60,243 nucleotides of DNA from CAYPPG01 sp964412555 (GTDB lineage Bacteria; Hinthialibacterota; Hinthialibacteria; Hinthialibacterales; Hinthialibacteraceae). Positions 53,467 to 60,243 of the stretch are shown here, piece by piece. The first letter of the stretch is position 1; each line of letters opens with the position of its first letter. Below the pieces are notes generated by a model that worked only from the letters and a program-made list of their open reading frames with translations, was not told the DNA's origin and did no database searches. The translations under genes were made by a program, and so were the position numbers. The stretch is from positions 1 to 60,243 of the forward strand of contig CAYPPG010000051.1 of assembly GCA_964412555.1 (NCBI GenBank), in the 5' to 3' direction.

Positions 53467-53496
53467 TTTGAAAAAAAAGGGTACCATGTGAATTCG

Positions 53497-53561
53497 TGGG
53501 GGCGGTTCGCGAACCAAGGTACTGTATAAATTTGTAGGGGCGGTTCGTGAACCGCCCCTAC
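53497..53561. repeat. GGGGCGGTTCG hairpin repeats, two copies
   Basis: A perfect hairpin GTAGGGGCGGTTC-gt-GAACCGCCCCTAC at 53534-53561 and a half-degenerate copy, GGGGGCGGTTCgcGAACC, at 53497-53515. A GGGTACC element precedes them at 53479. They follow the isomerase gene without a T-run, so they look like REP-type dispersed elements rather than a terminator. Confidence 0.75.
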
Positions 53562-53584
53562 GATGATAAAGGAGACGATGGGAA

Positions 53585-54079
53585 ATGAACGAACAGTTTC
53601 TTCGTGGACAAGTGATCCGTATATTGGATGACCAGCGTTTGTTGATCAATCTCGGCATGGAACATGGAGTCTCCACCGGAGACCGTTTTTTTATCTATGA
53701 AGAAGGAGAAGAAATCAAAGATCCGAAAACCGGTGAAACATTGGAAATGCTGGAGTTGGTGAAAGCGCAAGTCGAAGCGATTCACGTGCAAGACAAGATC
53801 ACTCTGGTTTCCCCGTTACTGGAAAAGCTAGGCCAAAAGCAAACGGTTTTATCCGCAACCCTCGCGCAAGTCTATTCGAGCGAAGCTCAAAGCGAAGATA
53901 AAAGCCGAGGAAAATTGAATGTGCGGAAAGATCAGATGACGGGGATGTTTCAATCCGGGCCAATAGCCGTAGGTGATTCGGTAAGGTCGGAAAAAGCGAA
54001 AGGCTCGGTACCTGTCGAAGAAGTACCAGAGGAAAAGGAGAATAATACTACCAAAGAGAAACCTTCGAGTTGGTATTGA
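53585..54079 (+). CDS. Small beta-barrel-type protein of unknown function
   Basis: 164 residues. The first 85 (MNEQFLRGQVIRILDDQRLL, INLGMEHGVSTGDRFFIYEE, KDPKTGETLEMLELVKAQVE, AIHVQDKITLVSPL) resemble the short barrel found in FlgT C-terminal and similar proteins, where NxGxxxGVxxGDxxxVY is the hallmark. The rest is charged and probably disordered. No signal peptide, so cytoplasmic. GGAG lies 11-14 bases before the ATG. Convergent with the GHMP kinase gene (19-base gap). Confidence 0.65.
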   Translation: MNEQFLRGQVIRILDDQRLLINLGMEHGVSTGDRFFIYEEGEEIKDPKTGETLEMLELVKAQVEAIHVQDKITLVSPLLEKLGQKQTVLSATLAQVYSSEAQSEDKSRGKLNVRKDQMTGMFQSGPIAVGDSVRSEKAKGSVPVEEVPEEKENNTTKEKPSSWY

Positions 54080-54098
54080 GTTTTTTGTTTTTATACAA

Positions 54099-55106
54099 TC
54101 ATATGGGTGAAATCCACGGTACAATCACTTCCGCCCCTATCTCCTTGTATGTCTCCCGCAATTTTTGCAGCATCACATCATCTTTGTACGTTCCGATAAC
54201 AGCTCCACCCGAGCCTGCGAATTTCGAAGTCGCCCCCACCGCACGCGCCCGATGGACAAGTTCCAGATCAGTCGATTTCAATTTATATAAGGAAGAACGA
54301 AGATCGAAATTCTGATTCATAAGTTTACCGAGCCGCTCCTGCTCTCCATTCTCGATAGCTTCTTTGGCCTGCTCCGCGAAATCGGCAAATTGTTTCATGG
54401 CATCGACAATGACAGGATCGCCTTGATCGAACCGCTCCCGGATATTGTTATGAAACACTTCCGAACCTTCGCTGAGTTGGGCGTCATAAGCAATATAAAT
54501 GGGGGGAAGTTTCGCCGGATCGAGTGGCTCATAAATACCGTACCCTCTGTTTTCAATAAGTTCTTTATTGAAATCCATGTACACGATCGTTTCGTAAGTC
54601 TGGATAACACGATCTTGCAAACCCGCTCCGATACCGAGTTCGTCTTTTTCCGAGGACAAGATGATATTCGGTTGGATTTCCTTCGGGATATCTACTTCGA
54701 AATACTGCATCAGAGCGCGTAATGTTGCGGTGATAATGGCACTGGAACCGGCAAGCCCGACACGAGCGGGAATATCGGATTCGTATTCTATCGTAAAATT
54801 GCGTTTCGGAAGATACAGCCCTTGCTCATCGCAATAATCGGCAAAGCGCTTGATGATGGCACGGATCAATCGAATACCGCCATAGTATCCATAGAGTTTC
54901 ACACCTTCCCGCAGTTCATCGATGGAAGTCCAAACGGGACGGTCGATGGTGCTCTCTTTGATCTCCAGATTGGCAGAGGGATAACAAAGTACACGCGCGC
55001 GAAAATTGCGAACGGAAATAGAAATCGTTTTCCCGAAATACCCGTCGGAAGGATTTCCGATCAGCCCCGCCCGCGCATATGCGTATGTTTCGATGATGTG
55101 TCTCAT
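54099..55106 (-). CDS. GHMP-family sugar kinase, glucuronokinase-like
   Basis: 335 residues with the three GHMP motifs: ARAGLIGNPSDGYFGKTISI (motif 1), IPARVGLAGSSAIITATLRAL (motif 2, ATP loop, read in two halves) and KFAGSGGAVIGTY (motif 3). The N-terminus closely recalls plant-type glucuronokinase and its bacterial homologues, which phosphorylate sugars at C1. A sugar-1-phosphate would then feed nucleotide-sugar synthesis. It follows the ATP-grasp-like gene by 186 bases that contain hairpin repeats. Fold confident, substrate inferred. Confidence 0.82.
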   Translation of the reverse strand: MRHIIETYAYARAGLIGNPSDGYFGKTISISVRNFRARVLCYPSANLEIKESTIDRPVWTSIDELREGVKLYGYYGGIRLIRAIIKRFADYCDEQGLYLPKRNFTIEYESDIPARVGLAGSSAIITATLRALMQYFEVDIPKEIQPNIILSSEKDELGIGAGLQDRVIQTYETIVYMDFNKELIENRGYGIYEPLDPAKLPPIYIAYDAQLSEGSEVFHNNIRERFDQGDPVIVDAMKQFADFAEQAKEAIENGEQERLGKLMNQNFDLRSSLYKLKSTDLELVHRARAVGATSKFAGSGGAVIGTYKDDVMLQKLRETYKEIGAEVIVPWISPI

Positions 55107-55149
55107 GGGGATACTCCTGTTCTTTCAATAATTTATAATCCGATTCGGG

Positions 55150-55275
55150 CGATGGTGTAGCATGGGCAAGTTCGGTAATTTACCCCAAAGGGGTTAAAGA
55201 TGCTAGCCAGTGGGCATCGCCCCTGGAATTGATCATTGAATATTCAATTCACCCTGAAGGGGTGATAGAAAAACC
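55150..55275. repeat. Small intergenic hairpin elements
   Basis: The gap 55107-55292 holds TTACCCCaaaGGGGTTAA (55181-55198), GGGCATCGCCCC-type palindromic sequence (55213-55226) and TTCACCCTgaAGGGGTGATAG (55246-55270). A GCATGGGCAAG at 55159 echoes the GGGCAAG repeats. No gene. Confidence 0.5.
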
Positions 55276-55292
55276 TAGTATAGCAGAAGGTA

Positions 55293-56783
55293 TCAATACA
55301 AATAATCCCATAACCGTTGAGTCACTCCCGTTTCTCCGGTATCCAAATACCGGGAATGGGCGAGTCCGGCAGGACGGGGATTGATATCTAAAACATAGGC
55401 CTCGACCGGCGGTGTTTTTTCCGAATTCCATTCCAAACGGATATCCACCCCGAGTAATCGACAATCAGGGAAACAGGCGGCAGCCCTTTCGGCCATAGAT
55501 AAAATTTCATTCCAATGATCGTCATCGAGTTTGAAAGGCAAATGAGTTCCTTTCACAACGAATTGCAAATCCATAAGATGTTTCAATTCAATGATACTTC
55601 CACTCAATCCGGGAGAAGAAATGAATTGACCTTTTTGGGCGATCATGAGAAAGCCGCTTTCGGCAAGACCACCCGCAACGTTTATCCGTAAATCAAAATA
55701 AGTCGCCTCAGAATCCATTGATTCCACAAACAGTAAATTGCCTACTCCCCGGCGAATAAGAAGATCGTCTTTGCGAAGAATATTTTTAGCGCATTGAATC
55801 AAATCGGGATGAAGAGCGGTCAATTGGCTCCAATCCCGAGGACCGGAAAACGCTCCGGTTTCGCGCCCTTCTGTTCCTCGATTGGGTTGAAGGATAAGAT
55901 TGATTTCCTCTTTTATATCATTTTCGAATAAGGAGTTGAATGCTTGTTGTAATTGTTGCTGAAGACTTGTGGAATCTTGAGTGGAATCTCTTTCGATCAA
56001 GATGGCTTCTGGAGTCAATACTCCCGCTTTTGTCCAACATTGGAAACATCCATATTTATTATCCGCCTGTGAGGATACCGGATAGGGATTGAGCTGAATG
56101 TATTTCTTGTGAGAAAAGCGTTCACTGAGTTTTTCGTGCCATTGTGAAGAGATGCACAAGAACTGAACACTATCGATTGGAATGGGATCGGACAAAGAAA
56201 TCTCGGCGATGTCATCTGCTTGTTCATTGAAACAAATACCACGGGTAATGCGCAAAGAATCATCCAACCATGAATGATGCACACAGATCACCGCAATTCG
56301 GGCATTGGCATGGTTGGATAAATCGTGCACATAGGCATCGATCATCAAGGGATAGATTTCGTTTCCGACATTGGGCAAATATTCTACGATGATGGCGTGA
56401 ATCCATTTATCTTTGAAACGAATAATCGGTAATTGAAATGTATTAATTTCACGGATTTGATATGTTGCTAGATCGGGGATGATCTTTAAAGGAGGAGAGA
56501 GACATTCTCCATATATCGCTTCGACTGCACACTGCCGGACTCGATTTCGAAATGTTGCCTGTCCGCATGCACCATCTAAGATTAATTTCTCTGTTACCGG
56601 TATTTCTTCCAGAAGAGAAGACACAACAGATTCATAGGTTGAATCCAAATGATGAGCGATGGATTGCAATAACTCGGAATCCCCGCTATGGATTCGTTTT
56701 CGAATTTCTTCGATGGAACCATAACGAGTTTGCACATCCAGCAGCAGCCGTTTTTGAATCTCAAGAGAAAGATCGGTCTTCAT
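55293..56783 (-). CDS. ATP-grasp-like protein of unknown function
   Basis: 496 residues. The second half has ATP-grasp features: KYGCFQCWTKAGVLTPEAIL (lid-like entry), LILQPNRGTEGRETGAF (Gly-rich loop with Lys/Arg), YFDLRINVAGGLAESGFLMI and the metal-binding end LGVDIRLEW...AYVLDINPRPAGL (D-x-N-P-R). The first half is a unique domain (YGECLSPPLKIIPDLATYQI, WIHAIIVEYLPNVGNEIYPL) with no family I recognise. ATP-grasp enzymes ligate a carboxylate to an amine or thiol via acyl-phosphate. The gene begins 10 bases after hisF, so they are co-transcribed, but it is not a known histidine gene. Confidence 0.6.
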   Translation of the reverse strand: MKTDLSLEIQKRLLLDVQTRYGSIEEIRKRIHSGDSELLQSIAHHLDSTYESVVSSLLEEIPVTEKLILDGACGQATFRNRVRQCAVEAIYGECLSPPLKIIPDLATYQIREINTFQLPIIRFKDKWIHAIIVEYLPNVGNEIYPLMIDAYVHDLSNHANARIAVICVHHSWLDDSLRITRGICFNEQADDIAEISLSDPIPIDSVQFLCISSQWHEKLSERFSHKKYIQLNPYPVSSQADNKYGCFQCWTKAGVLTPEAILIERDSTQDSTSLQQQLQQAFNSLFENDIKEEINLILQPNRGTEGRETGAFSGPRDWSQLTALHPDLIQCAKNILRKDDLLIRRGVGNLLFVESMDSEATYFDLRINVAGGLAESGFLMIAQKGQFISSPGLSGSIIELKHLMDLQFVVKGTHLPFKLDDDHWNEILSMAERAAACFPDCRLLGVDIRLEWNSEKTPPVEAYVLDINPRPAGLAHSRYLDTGETGVTQRLWDYLY

Positions 56784-56793
56784 TCCCGCTATA

Positions 56794-57576
56794 TTAGTTG
56801 TAGTTCATCCGCATGGGAAGACCGCGGCTATGAAGATATTGTTTGATATCCGGAATGGTATACGTTCCAAAGTGGATCATAGAAGCAATAATCGCCGCCT
56901 CCGCTTTTCCCTGATCGAACACGTCGTAAAGGTGTTCCGGCGTTCCCCCACCGCCACTGGCAATGACCGGAATGCCAACGGCCTCGACTACGGTTCGGGT
57001 CAATTGCAATTCATACCCGGCTTTCGTGCCGTCTGCATCGATACTATTGACAACGAGTTCTCCCGCTCCTAGCTCTTCACCACGCTTGCACCATTCCACT
57101 GCATCGATTCCCATCGCTTTGCGGCCGCCGTTGATGAAGATTTCATAACCGGAAGGAATTTCAGCTCGCGGTTCCACTTGTTTGACATCCATGCTGAGAA
57201 CGATGCATTGGCTGCCGAACGCCTTCGCTCCTTGAGCAATAATTTCCGGATTGAGCACCGCTGCTGAATTGACGCTCACTTTTTCCGCCCCAGCAAGCAA
57301 GGCTCGCCGCATATCTTCGAAGTTGCGTATCCCACCACCGACAGAATAGGGAATAAAAATTTCTTCCGCAGTCCGGCTGACTACCTCGATCATGATATCG
57401 CGCTCATCACTGCTGGCGGTGATATCGTAAAAGACAATCTCATCGGCCCCTTCGACATAATATTTCTTGGCCATTGCAACAGGATCACCGATGTCGATAT
57501 TGTTTTTGAACGCAATACCTTTGGTGACTTTTCCACCGCGAACATCGAGGCAAGGAATTATACGTTTGGTAAGCAT
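56794..57576 (-). CDS. hisF: Imidazole glycerol phosphate synthase, cyclase subunit
   Basis: 260 residues from ATG 57576, preferred to a GTG at 57591 because GGAAAAGG lies just upstream and relatives begin MLTKRIIPCLDV. (beta-alpha)8 barrel with the catalytic Asp in CLDVRGGKVTKG and the second one in VNSIDADGTKAGYEL, plus SVGGGIRNFEDM and PVIASGGGGTPEHL phosphate loops. It uses ammonia from HisH to close the imidazole ring and release AICAR. hisH lies directly upstream, separated by a tandem repeat array. Confidence 0.96.
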   Translation of the reverse strand: MLTKRIIPCLDVRGGKVTKGIAFKNNIDIGDPVAMAKKYYVEGADEIVFYDITASSDERDIMIEVVSRTAEEIFIPYSVGGGIRNFEDMRRALLAGAEKVSVNSAAVLNPEIIAQGAKAFGSQCIVLSMDVKQVEPRAEIPSGYEIFINGGRKAMGIDAVEWCKRGEELGAGELVVNSIDADGTKAGYELQLTRTVVEAVGIPVIASGGGGTPEHLYDVFDQGKAEAAIIASMIHFGTYTIPDIKQYLHSRGLPMRMNYN

Positions 57577-57605
57577 AATGACCTTTTCCACAAATTAATT
57601 ATCAT

Positions 57606-57763
57606 GGGTACCAAGGGCAAACGAAGTCTGCCCATGCTTCTCAACTGGGTACCAAGGGCAAGCGAAGTCTGCCCTTGCTTTCTCAACTGGGTACCAAGGG
57701 CAAGCGAAGTCTGCCCTTGCTTTCTCAACTGGGTACCAAGGGCAAGCGAAGTCTGCCCTTGCT
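57606..57763. repeat. Tandem 42-bp repeat array between hisH and hisF
   Basis: Four consecutive units start at 57606, 57647, 57689 and 57731 (periods 41, 42, 42): GGGTACCAAGGGCAAGCGAA, GTCTGCCCTTGCTTTCTCAACT. The first unit has diverged, the last lacks its end. Each unit contains AAGGGCAagcgaagtctGCCCTT, a hairpin. The reverse complement occurs singly at 22325-22355. Confidence 0.95.
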
Positions 57764-57772
57764 AAAAAACCG

Positions 57773-58381
57773 TTATGGATTCCACCGACAAAAATTCTCA
57801 AGCATCCTCAACCCCACTGGCCCACTTTTTTCCAAGTGAAATTGCGTGGCGACAATGTTTTCATGAGCCACTGCACTGGCGAACCGTATTCCGTATTCCG
57901 TCTCTCCAATAACGAGGGAACGGTCCGCCGGTTCGCAGTAATATGAATTCACAAAATAGAGTTCCGATTGATCAGGTACATCCTCAAAAATCGGATGTTC
58001 ACGAACATGAAAAACCTGATTCCAGCCGATTTGTGGTATTTTCAGGCCGCTTTCAGGAAACTTTTTCACGTGTCCTTTTAATAATCCGAGACATTCTGTA
58101 CCATCTTCATCGCTATACTCGAAGATGATTTGAATCCCAATGCAAATTGCCAAAAATGGCTTCTTTTTTTGCTGCGTTTGAGTGATGACAACTTCATCCA
58201 GCCCATCTCTTTTCAGTACGCTCATTGAAGCTCCCGCCGCCCCGACTCCGGGAAAAATCATGCGTTCGGCACCTTCAATGACAGCGGGATCTTTGGTGAT
58301 CGCCGCATTAAATCCGAGATGCCGCACCGCACGCTCCACGCTGGTTAAATTTCCACCTTCATAATCAATGATTGCAATCAT
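57773..58381 (-). CDS. hisH: Imidazole glycerol phosphate synthase, glutaminase subunit
   Basis: 202-residue class I glutamine amidotransferase. N-terminal IAIIDYEGGNLTSVERAV, oxyanion/PGVGAAG, nucleophile Cys in PFLAICIGIQIIFEYS (about 80), and His/Glu in ATQFHLEKSGPVGLRML (about 181; the family consensus QFHPEKS reads QFHLEKS). It frees ammonia from glutamine for HisF. It could also belong to a HisHF-like amidotransferase pair of cell-surface sugar synthesis, but HisF looks orthodox. Confidence 0.94.
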   Translation of the reverse strand: MIAIIDYEGGNLTSVERAVRHLGFNAAITKDPAVIEGAERMIFPGVGAAGASMSVLKRDGLDEVVITQTQQKKKPFLAICIGIQIIFEYSDEDGTECLGLLKGHVKKFPESGLKIPQIGWNQVFHVREHPIFEDVPDQSELYFVNSYYCEPADRSLVIGETEYGIRFASAVAHENIVATQFHLEKSGPVGLRMLENFCRWNP

Positions 58382-58479
58382 AAAGATTCACTCGATTCCT
58401 TTTTAATGTCATTTGATTATGACTGAATTCCGGCAAGTTCACTGCATAACAGATGATAAGACTGGTAGGAAAGAATAGT

Positions 58480-59622
58480 TTAGCGCAATTTCACCTTTTT
58501 CAAAGTTTCTTTGAGTGTTTCATGCGTTTTACGAATTTCCGGCTTGGAAAAATGCTTGCGAACAGGCGCAAGAAGGTCTGTCACGCTTTTGGCCACCGCT
58601 ATTTTGAGATCAAGGGGATGAAGTTCTTTTTGAGCGAATATTTGCTCCAATTCTGAATAGGATGCGAGTTCCAGGTCTCCCCCATGTTCTTCTTTGCGCT
58701 CGATATGCAAAGGACCTCTTCCCAATGCAAAAATCAATCGATTGGCCCAATCGAGCACCGGATTGAAACCGACTTCCCCTTCCGGACAAAACGCTTTTTT
58801 GATTTTCCTCGCAATGACATCCGGTTCGTCGGTAACGAAAACCGCCGTATCCGGCTTGGATTTGCTCATTTTCATCGCGGTCCAGACTTCCTGCAAACGG
58901 CTTTCGTCGATGGGCCACATCGGCGGTTTCCCCAAACCGCTCAAAAGATGGTGATGAATGGCAATGGGGGTTAGTTGATTTCCTTCCTGATCTTGCAGAG
59001 GCATCGTTTTCATCTGATTTGCGACATCCAATGCAACGACGTGAGCTTTGCGTTGATCTTGCCCGGCATGGGCGAGGTTGACACCCAAGGTATAAATATC
59101 CGCCACCTGCATGGGAGGATAAACCAATTTGGCAAAATCGACGGCCTCGCCTTCATTGCGTCCCATGATCGTGATGGATCGCATAATGCGCTTGAGGGAG
59201 GTATTTTTACAAACCTCGATGAATGTGGTCCAAAAATCCGGGTTTTTTTGGTACAAATCGGAACCGAGAACGACATTCACAGAATCGGGATCGCCGCCGA
59301 CCGCCTTCAAACAGGCTTTCAATCCTTCGGCAAAATACCCATGGGCGAAAGAGCGAATCAATTCAATATCCCCGCCAAGTTTGTCATTGATCCAGCTATG
59401 CCAATCGGCTAGAAAGATCGTGCATTCTACGCCGGCTTTCTGGAAGTCCGCCACTTTCGCCATGCACTGAATACCGGTCCCGAGATGGATTTCACCGGAA
59501 ATTTCAAAGCCGATATAGTGGCGCAAAGGAATGTCTTTTTCCAGATATTCCCGTAATCGTTCCGGAGTGAGTACTTCTTGTGCATTGACAGTGATTTGGT
59601 GGAAACGTTCGTCGATGTTCAT
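58480..59622 (-). CDS. tyrS: Tyrosyl-tRNA synthetase, archaeal/eukaryal type
   Basis: 380 residues, class I. The HIGH-like motif is in YIGFEISGEIHLGTG (about 36-50) and KMSKS is at about 250 in MKMSKSKPDTAVFVTDE. Sequence and spacing (ADWHSWINDKLGG, SLKRIMRSITIMGR, VYPPMQVADIYTLGVNLAHA, GQDQRKAHVVA, ELHPLDLKIAVA) match archaeal TyrRS such as that of Methanocaldococcus, not the bacterial TyrRS, which has a different anticodon domain with an S4-like tail. At 380 residues it is longer than the ~306 of archaeal forms. It charges tRNA-Tyr, encoded 68 bases upstream on the same strand. No clear Shine-Dalgarno before ATG 59622. Confidence 0.93.
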   Translation of the reverse strand: MNIDERFHQITVNAQEVLTPERLREYLEKDIPLRHYIGFEISGEIHLGTGIQCMAKVADFQKAGVECTIFLADWHSWINDKLGGDIELIRSFAHGYFAEGLKACLKAVGGDPDSVNVVLGSDLYQKNPDFWTTFIEVCKNTSLKRIMRSITIMGRNEGEAVDFAKLVYPPMQVADIYTLGVNLAHAGQDQRKAHVVALDVANQMKTMPLQDQEGNQLTPIAIHHHLLSGLGKPPMWPIDESRLQEVWTAMKMSKSKPDTAVFVTDEPDVIARKIKKAFCPEGEVGFNPVLDWANRLIFALGRGPLHIERKEEHGGDLELASYSELEQIFAQKELHPLDLKIAVAKSVTDLLAPVRKHFSKPEIRKTHETLKETLKKVKLR

Positions 59623-59689
59623 TTTTTATTGAGAATAACCAAAGTTTTCAGATTCACGTAAACCTGTAGAGGCTGTTCTATAAGAAAAA

Positions 59690-59772
59690 TCCAGGGGGGA
59701 GGATTCGAACCTCCGTAGTCCGAAGACGGCAGGTTTACAGCCTGCTCCCTTTAACCACTCGGGCACCCCTGG
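59690..59772 (-). tRNA. tRNA-Tyr (anticodon GUA), class II, with C1:G72
   Basis: Minus strand folds into a full cloverleaf of 83 bases: acceptor CCAGGGG/CCCCTGG plus discriminator A; D arm CCCGAGTGGTTAAAGGG; anticodon arm GCAGG-CTGTAAA-CCTGC (anticodon GTA, complement of 59736-59738); long variable arm (CGTCTTCGGACTACG region), as in bacterial tRNA-Tyr; T arm GGAGG-TTCGAAT-CCTCC. The body is very close to E. coli tRNA-Tyr, but the first pair is C1:G72 instead of bacterial G1:C72. The CCA end is not encoded. It probably leads a transcript with tyrS. Confidence 0.95.
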
Positions 59773-59983
59773 ATAATGGAATACGGTTTTATGTTGATTG
59801 GGTGGAGGTCAACCCCAAGAATGAGAACAAGTCAAAAATTATTCTCACAAAGAATATATTTTTATTTCCTCCCCGCTGAATGTCAAGGCGGATAGATGGA
59901 TTTTTTGAAAACGAGTGAAAGAAAAGTGTCCGTACCTCTACACATCTATATATTATATGTAATACGAATAATTGGCGCCTTAT

Positions 59984-60012
59984 AAGATGCGGGCAGGGAT
60001 GCCCGCGCTCCG
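59984..60012. repeat. GCGGGCAGGGATGCCCGC palindromic repeat, inverted copy
   Basis: AAGATGCGGGCAGGGATGCC and CGCGCTCCG form the reverse complement of the unit that is duplicated at 35331-35403. It lies in the gap 59774-60034 upstream of tRNA-Tyr, which is otherwise without a gene. Confidence 0.8.
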
Positions 60013-60034
60013 GCTTTTATGTAAATTCTTCTGT

Positions 60035-60243
60035 CTAATCCAAATATCGAATCAAAATACCCACAAGCAACGCAACGACCAAAATCCAAAAAAAGAGACC
60101 GAATAGAAAAATCAGGACCTTCCCGATTTTCAAAGGATTCCCGTCGAGACGGCCATAGGAGAAGACTGATTGCCAATGCGATGAGAAGAGTGTCAATAGC
60201 CGGGTACCTTTGACCCCCCTGGAGTCGGTTAGGTGTGACCCGT
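60035..60243 (-). CDS. Partial small membrane protein at window edge
   Basis: A frame open to the window end stops with TAG at 60035-60037. It encodes GRLDGNPLKIGKVLIFLFG and FFWILVVALLVGILIRYLD, i.e. a short soluble part followed by one strong membrane helix and a charged end. There is no ATG inside the window, so the start lies outside or uses TTG. An overlapping frame over the palindromic repeat is less protein-like. Function unknown. Confidence 0.35.
   Translation of the reverse strand, partial: GSHLTDSRGVKGTRLLTLFSSHWQSVFSYGRLDGNPLKIGKVLIFLFGLFFWILVVALLVGILIRYLD

Noticed and set aside
57606..57763. CRISPR array
   Set aside because: Units are directly adjacent, without variable spacers, and no cas genes are in the window.
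57595..57801. A 68-residue frame with repeated ARADFACPWYPVEK units
   Set aside because: It is only the translation of the 42-bp tandem DNA repeat, with no ribosome site or non-repeat domain.
59946..60176. Minus-strand frame of 76 residues containing KAGARASLPASYK
   Set aside because: That stretch is the palindromic repeat in translation; a competing frame gives a better membrane protein.

Overview
The window reads as one contig from a mesophilic, diderm-type bacterium of moderate GC content, probably from an uncultivated or poorly sampled phylum. The core genes are bacterial: a classical fab/plsX/rpmF/coaD cluster, gyrA, hisH/hisF, a type I-beta DAHP synthase and a class II tRNA-Tyr. The rest is typical of large environmental genomes: URO-D-like methyltransferase homologue, DUF5107/TPR giant, sugar isomerase/oxidoreductase fusion, TRAP uptake system, two-component propeller protein, WD40 protein and many intergenic palindromic repeats. 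The phylum cannot be fixed from the sequence alone.

Layout. 1-7.2 kb: end of a glycoside hydrolase, a nitronate monooxygenase-like flavoprotein, a URO-D family protein, then a divergent pair (thiamine-diphosphate decarboxylase and succinate-semialdehyde dehydrogenase) that looks like the 2-oxoglutarate to succinate bypass first worked out in cyanobacteria. 7.2-9.6 kb: a two-gene operon of a RyR-domain protein and an AAA ATPase carrying a degenerate PfkB-like sensor. 9.6-16.5 kb: permease/DUF362 pair, membrane di-haem cytochrome c, large hybrid histidine kinase. 16.6-25.8 kb: a DUF5107-TPR/MFS/SDR operon divergent from a TRAP transporter plus universal stress protein operon. 25.9-29.4 kb: AlbA_2 regulator abutting a truncated Na+/H+ antiporter, then a two-domain sugar isomerase/dehydrogenase fusion. 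29.7-35.9 kb: fabF-acpP-fabG-fabD-fabH-plsX-rpmF-coaD on the minus strand. 36.3-44.4 kb: cysteine desulfurase, DAHP synthase, WD40 protein, a probable structured RNA with a strong terminator, a small membrane protein and gyrA. 44.8-49.5 kb: a propeller sensor, a secreted protein and an encapsulin nanocompartment operon (encapsulated ferritin plus shell). 49.6-51.8 kb: a TIR/SLOG operon with the hallmarks of an NAD-derived-signal immune system. 52-60.2 kb: L-fucose isomerase-like enzyme, GHMP kinase, ATP-grasp-like protein, hisF, hisH, and an archaeal-type tyrosyl-tRNA synthetase next to its tRNA-Tyr.

The strongest unusual signals are: (i) an archaeal-type TyrRS beside a bacterial-shaped tRNA-Tyr that carries the archaeal C1:G72 end pair, i.e. 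a matched synthetase/tRNA pair; (ii) the overlapping TIR-SLOG gene pair without a SIR2 effector; (iii) the RyR plus pseudokinase-AAA ATPase operon; (iv) the putative 2-oxoglutarate decarboxylase/SSADH shunt. Intergenic space is populated by at least four families of GC-rich hairpin repeats, including a 42-bp unit repeated in tandem between hisH and hisF. All functional statements rest on reading the translated sequence; no database search was run.
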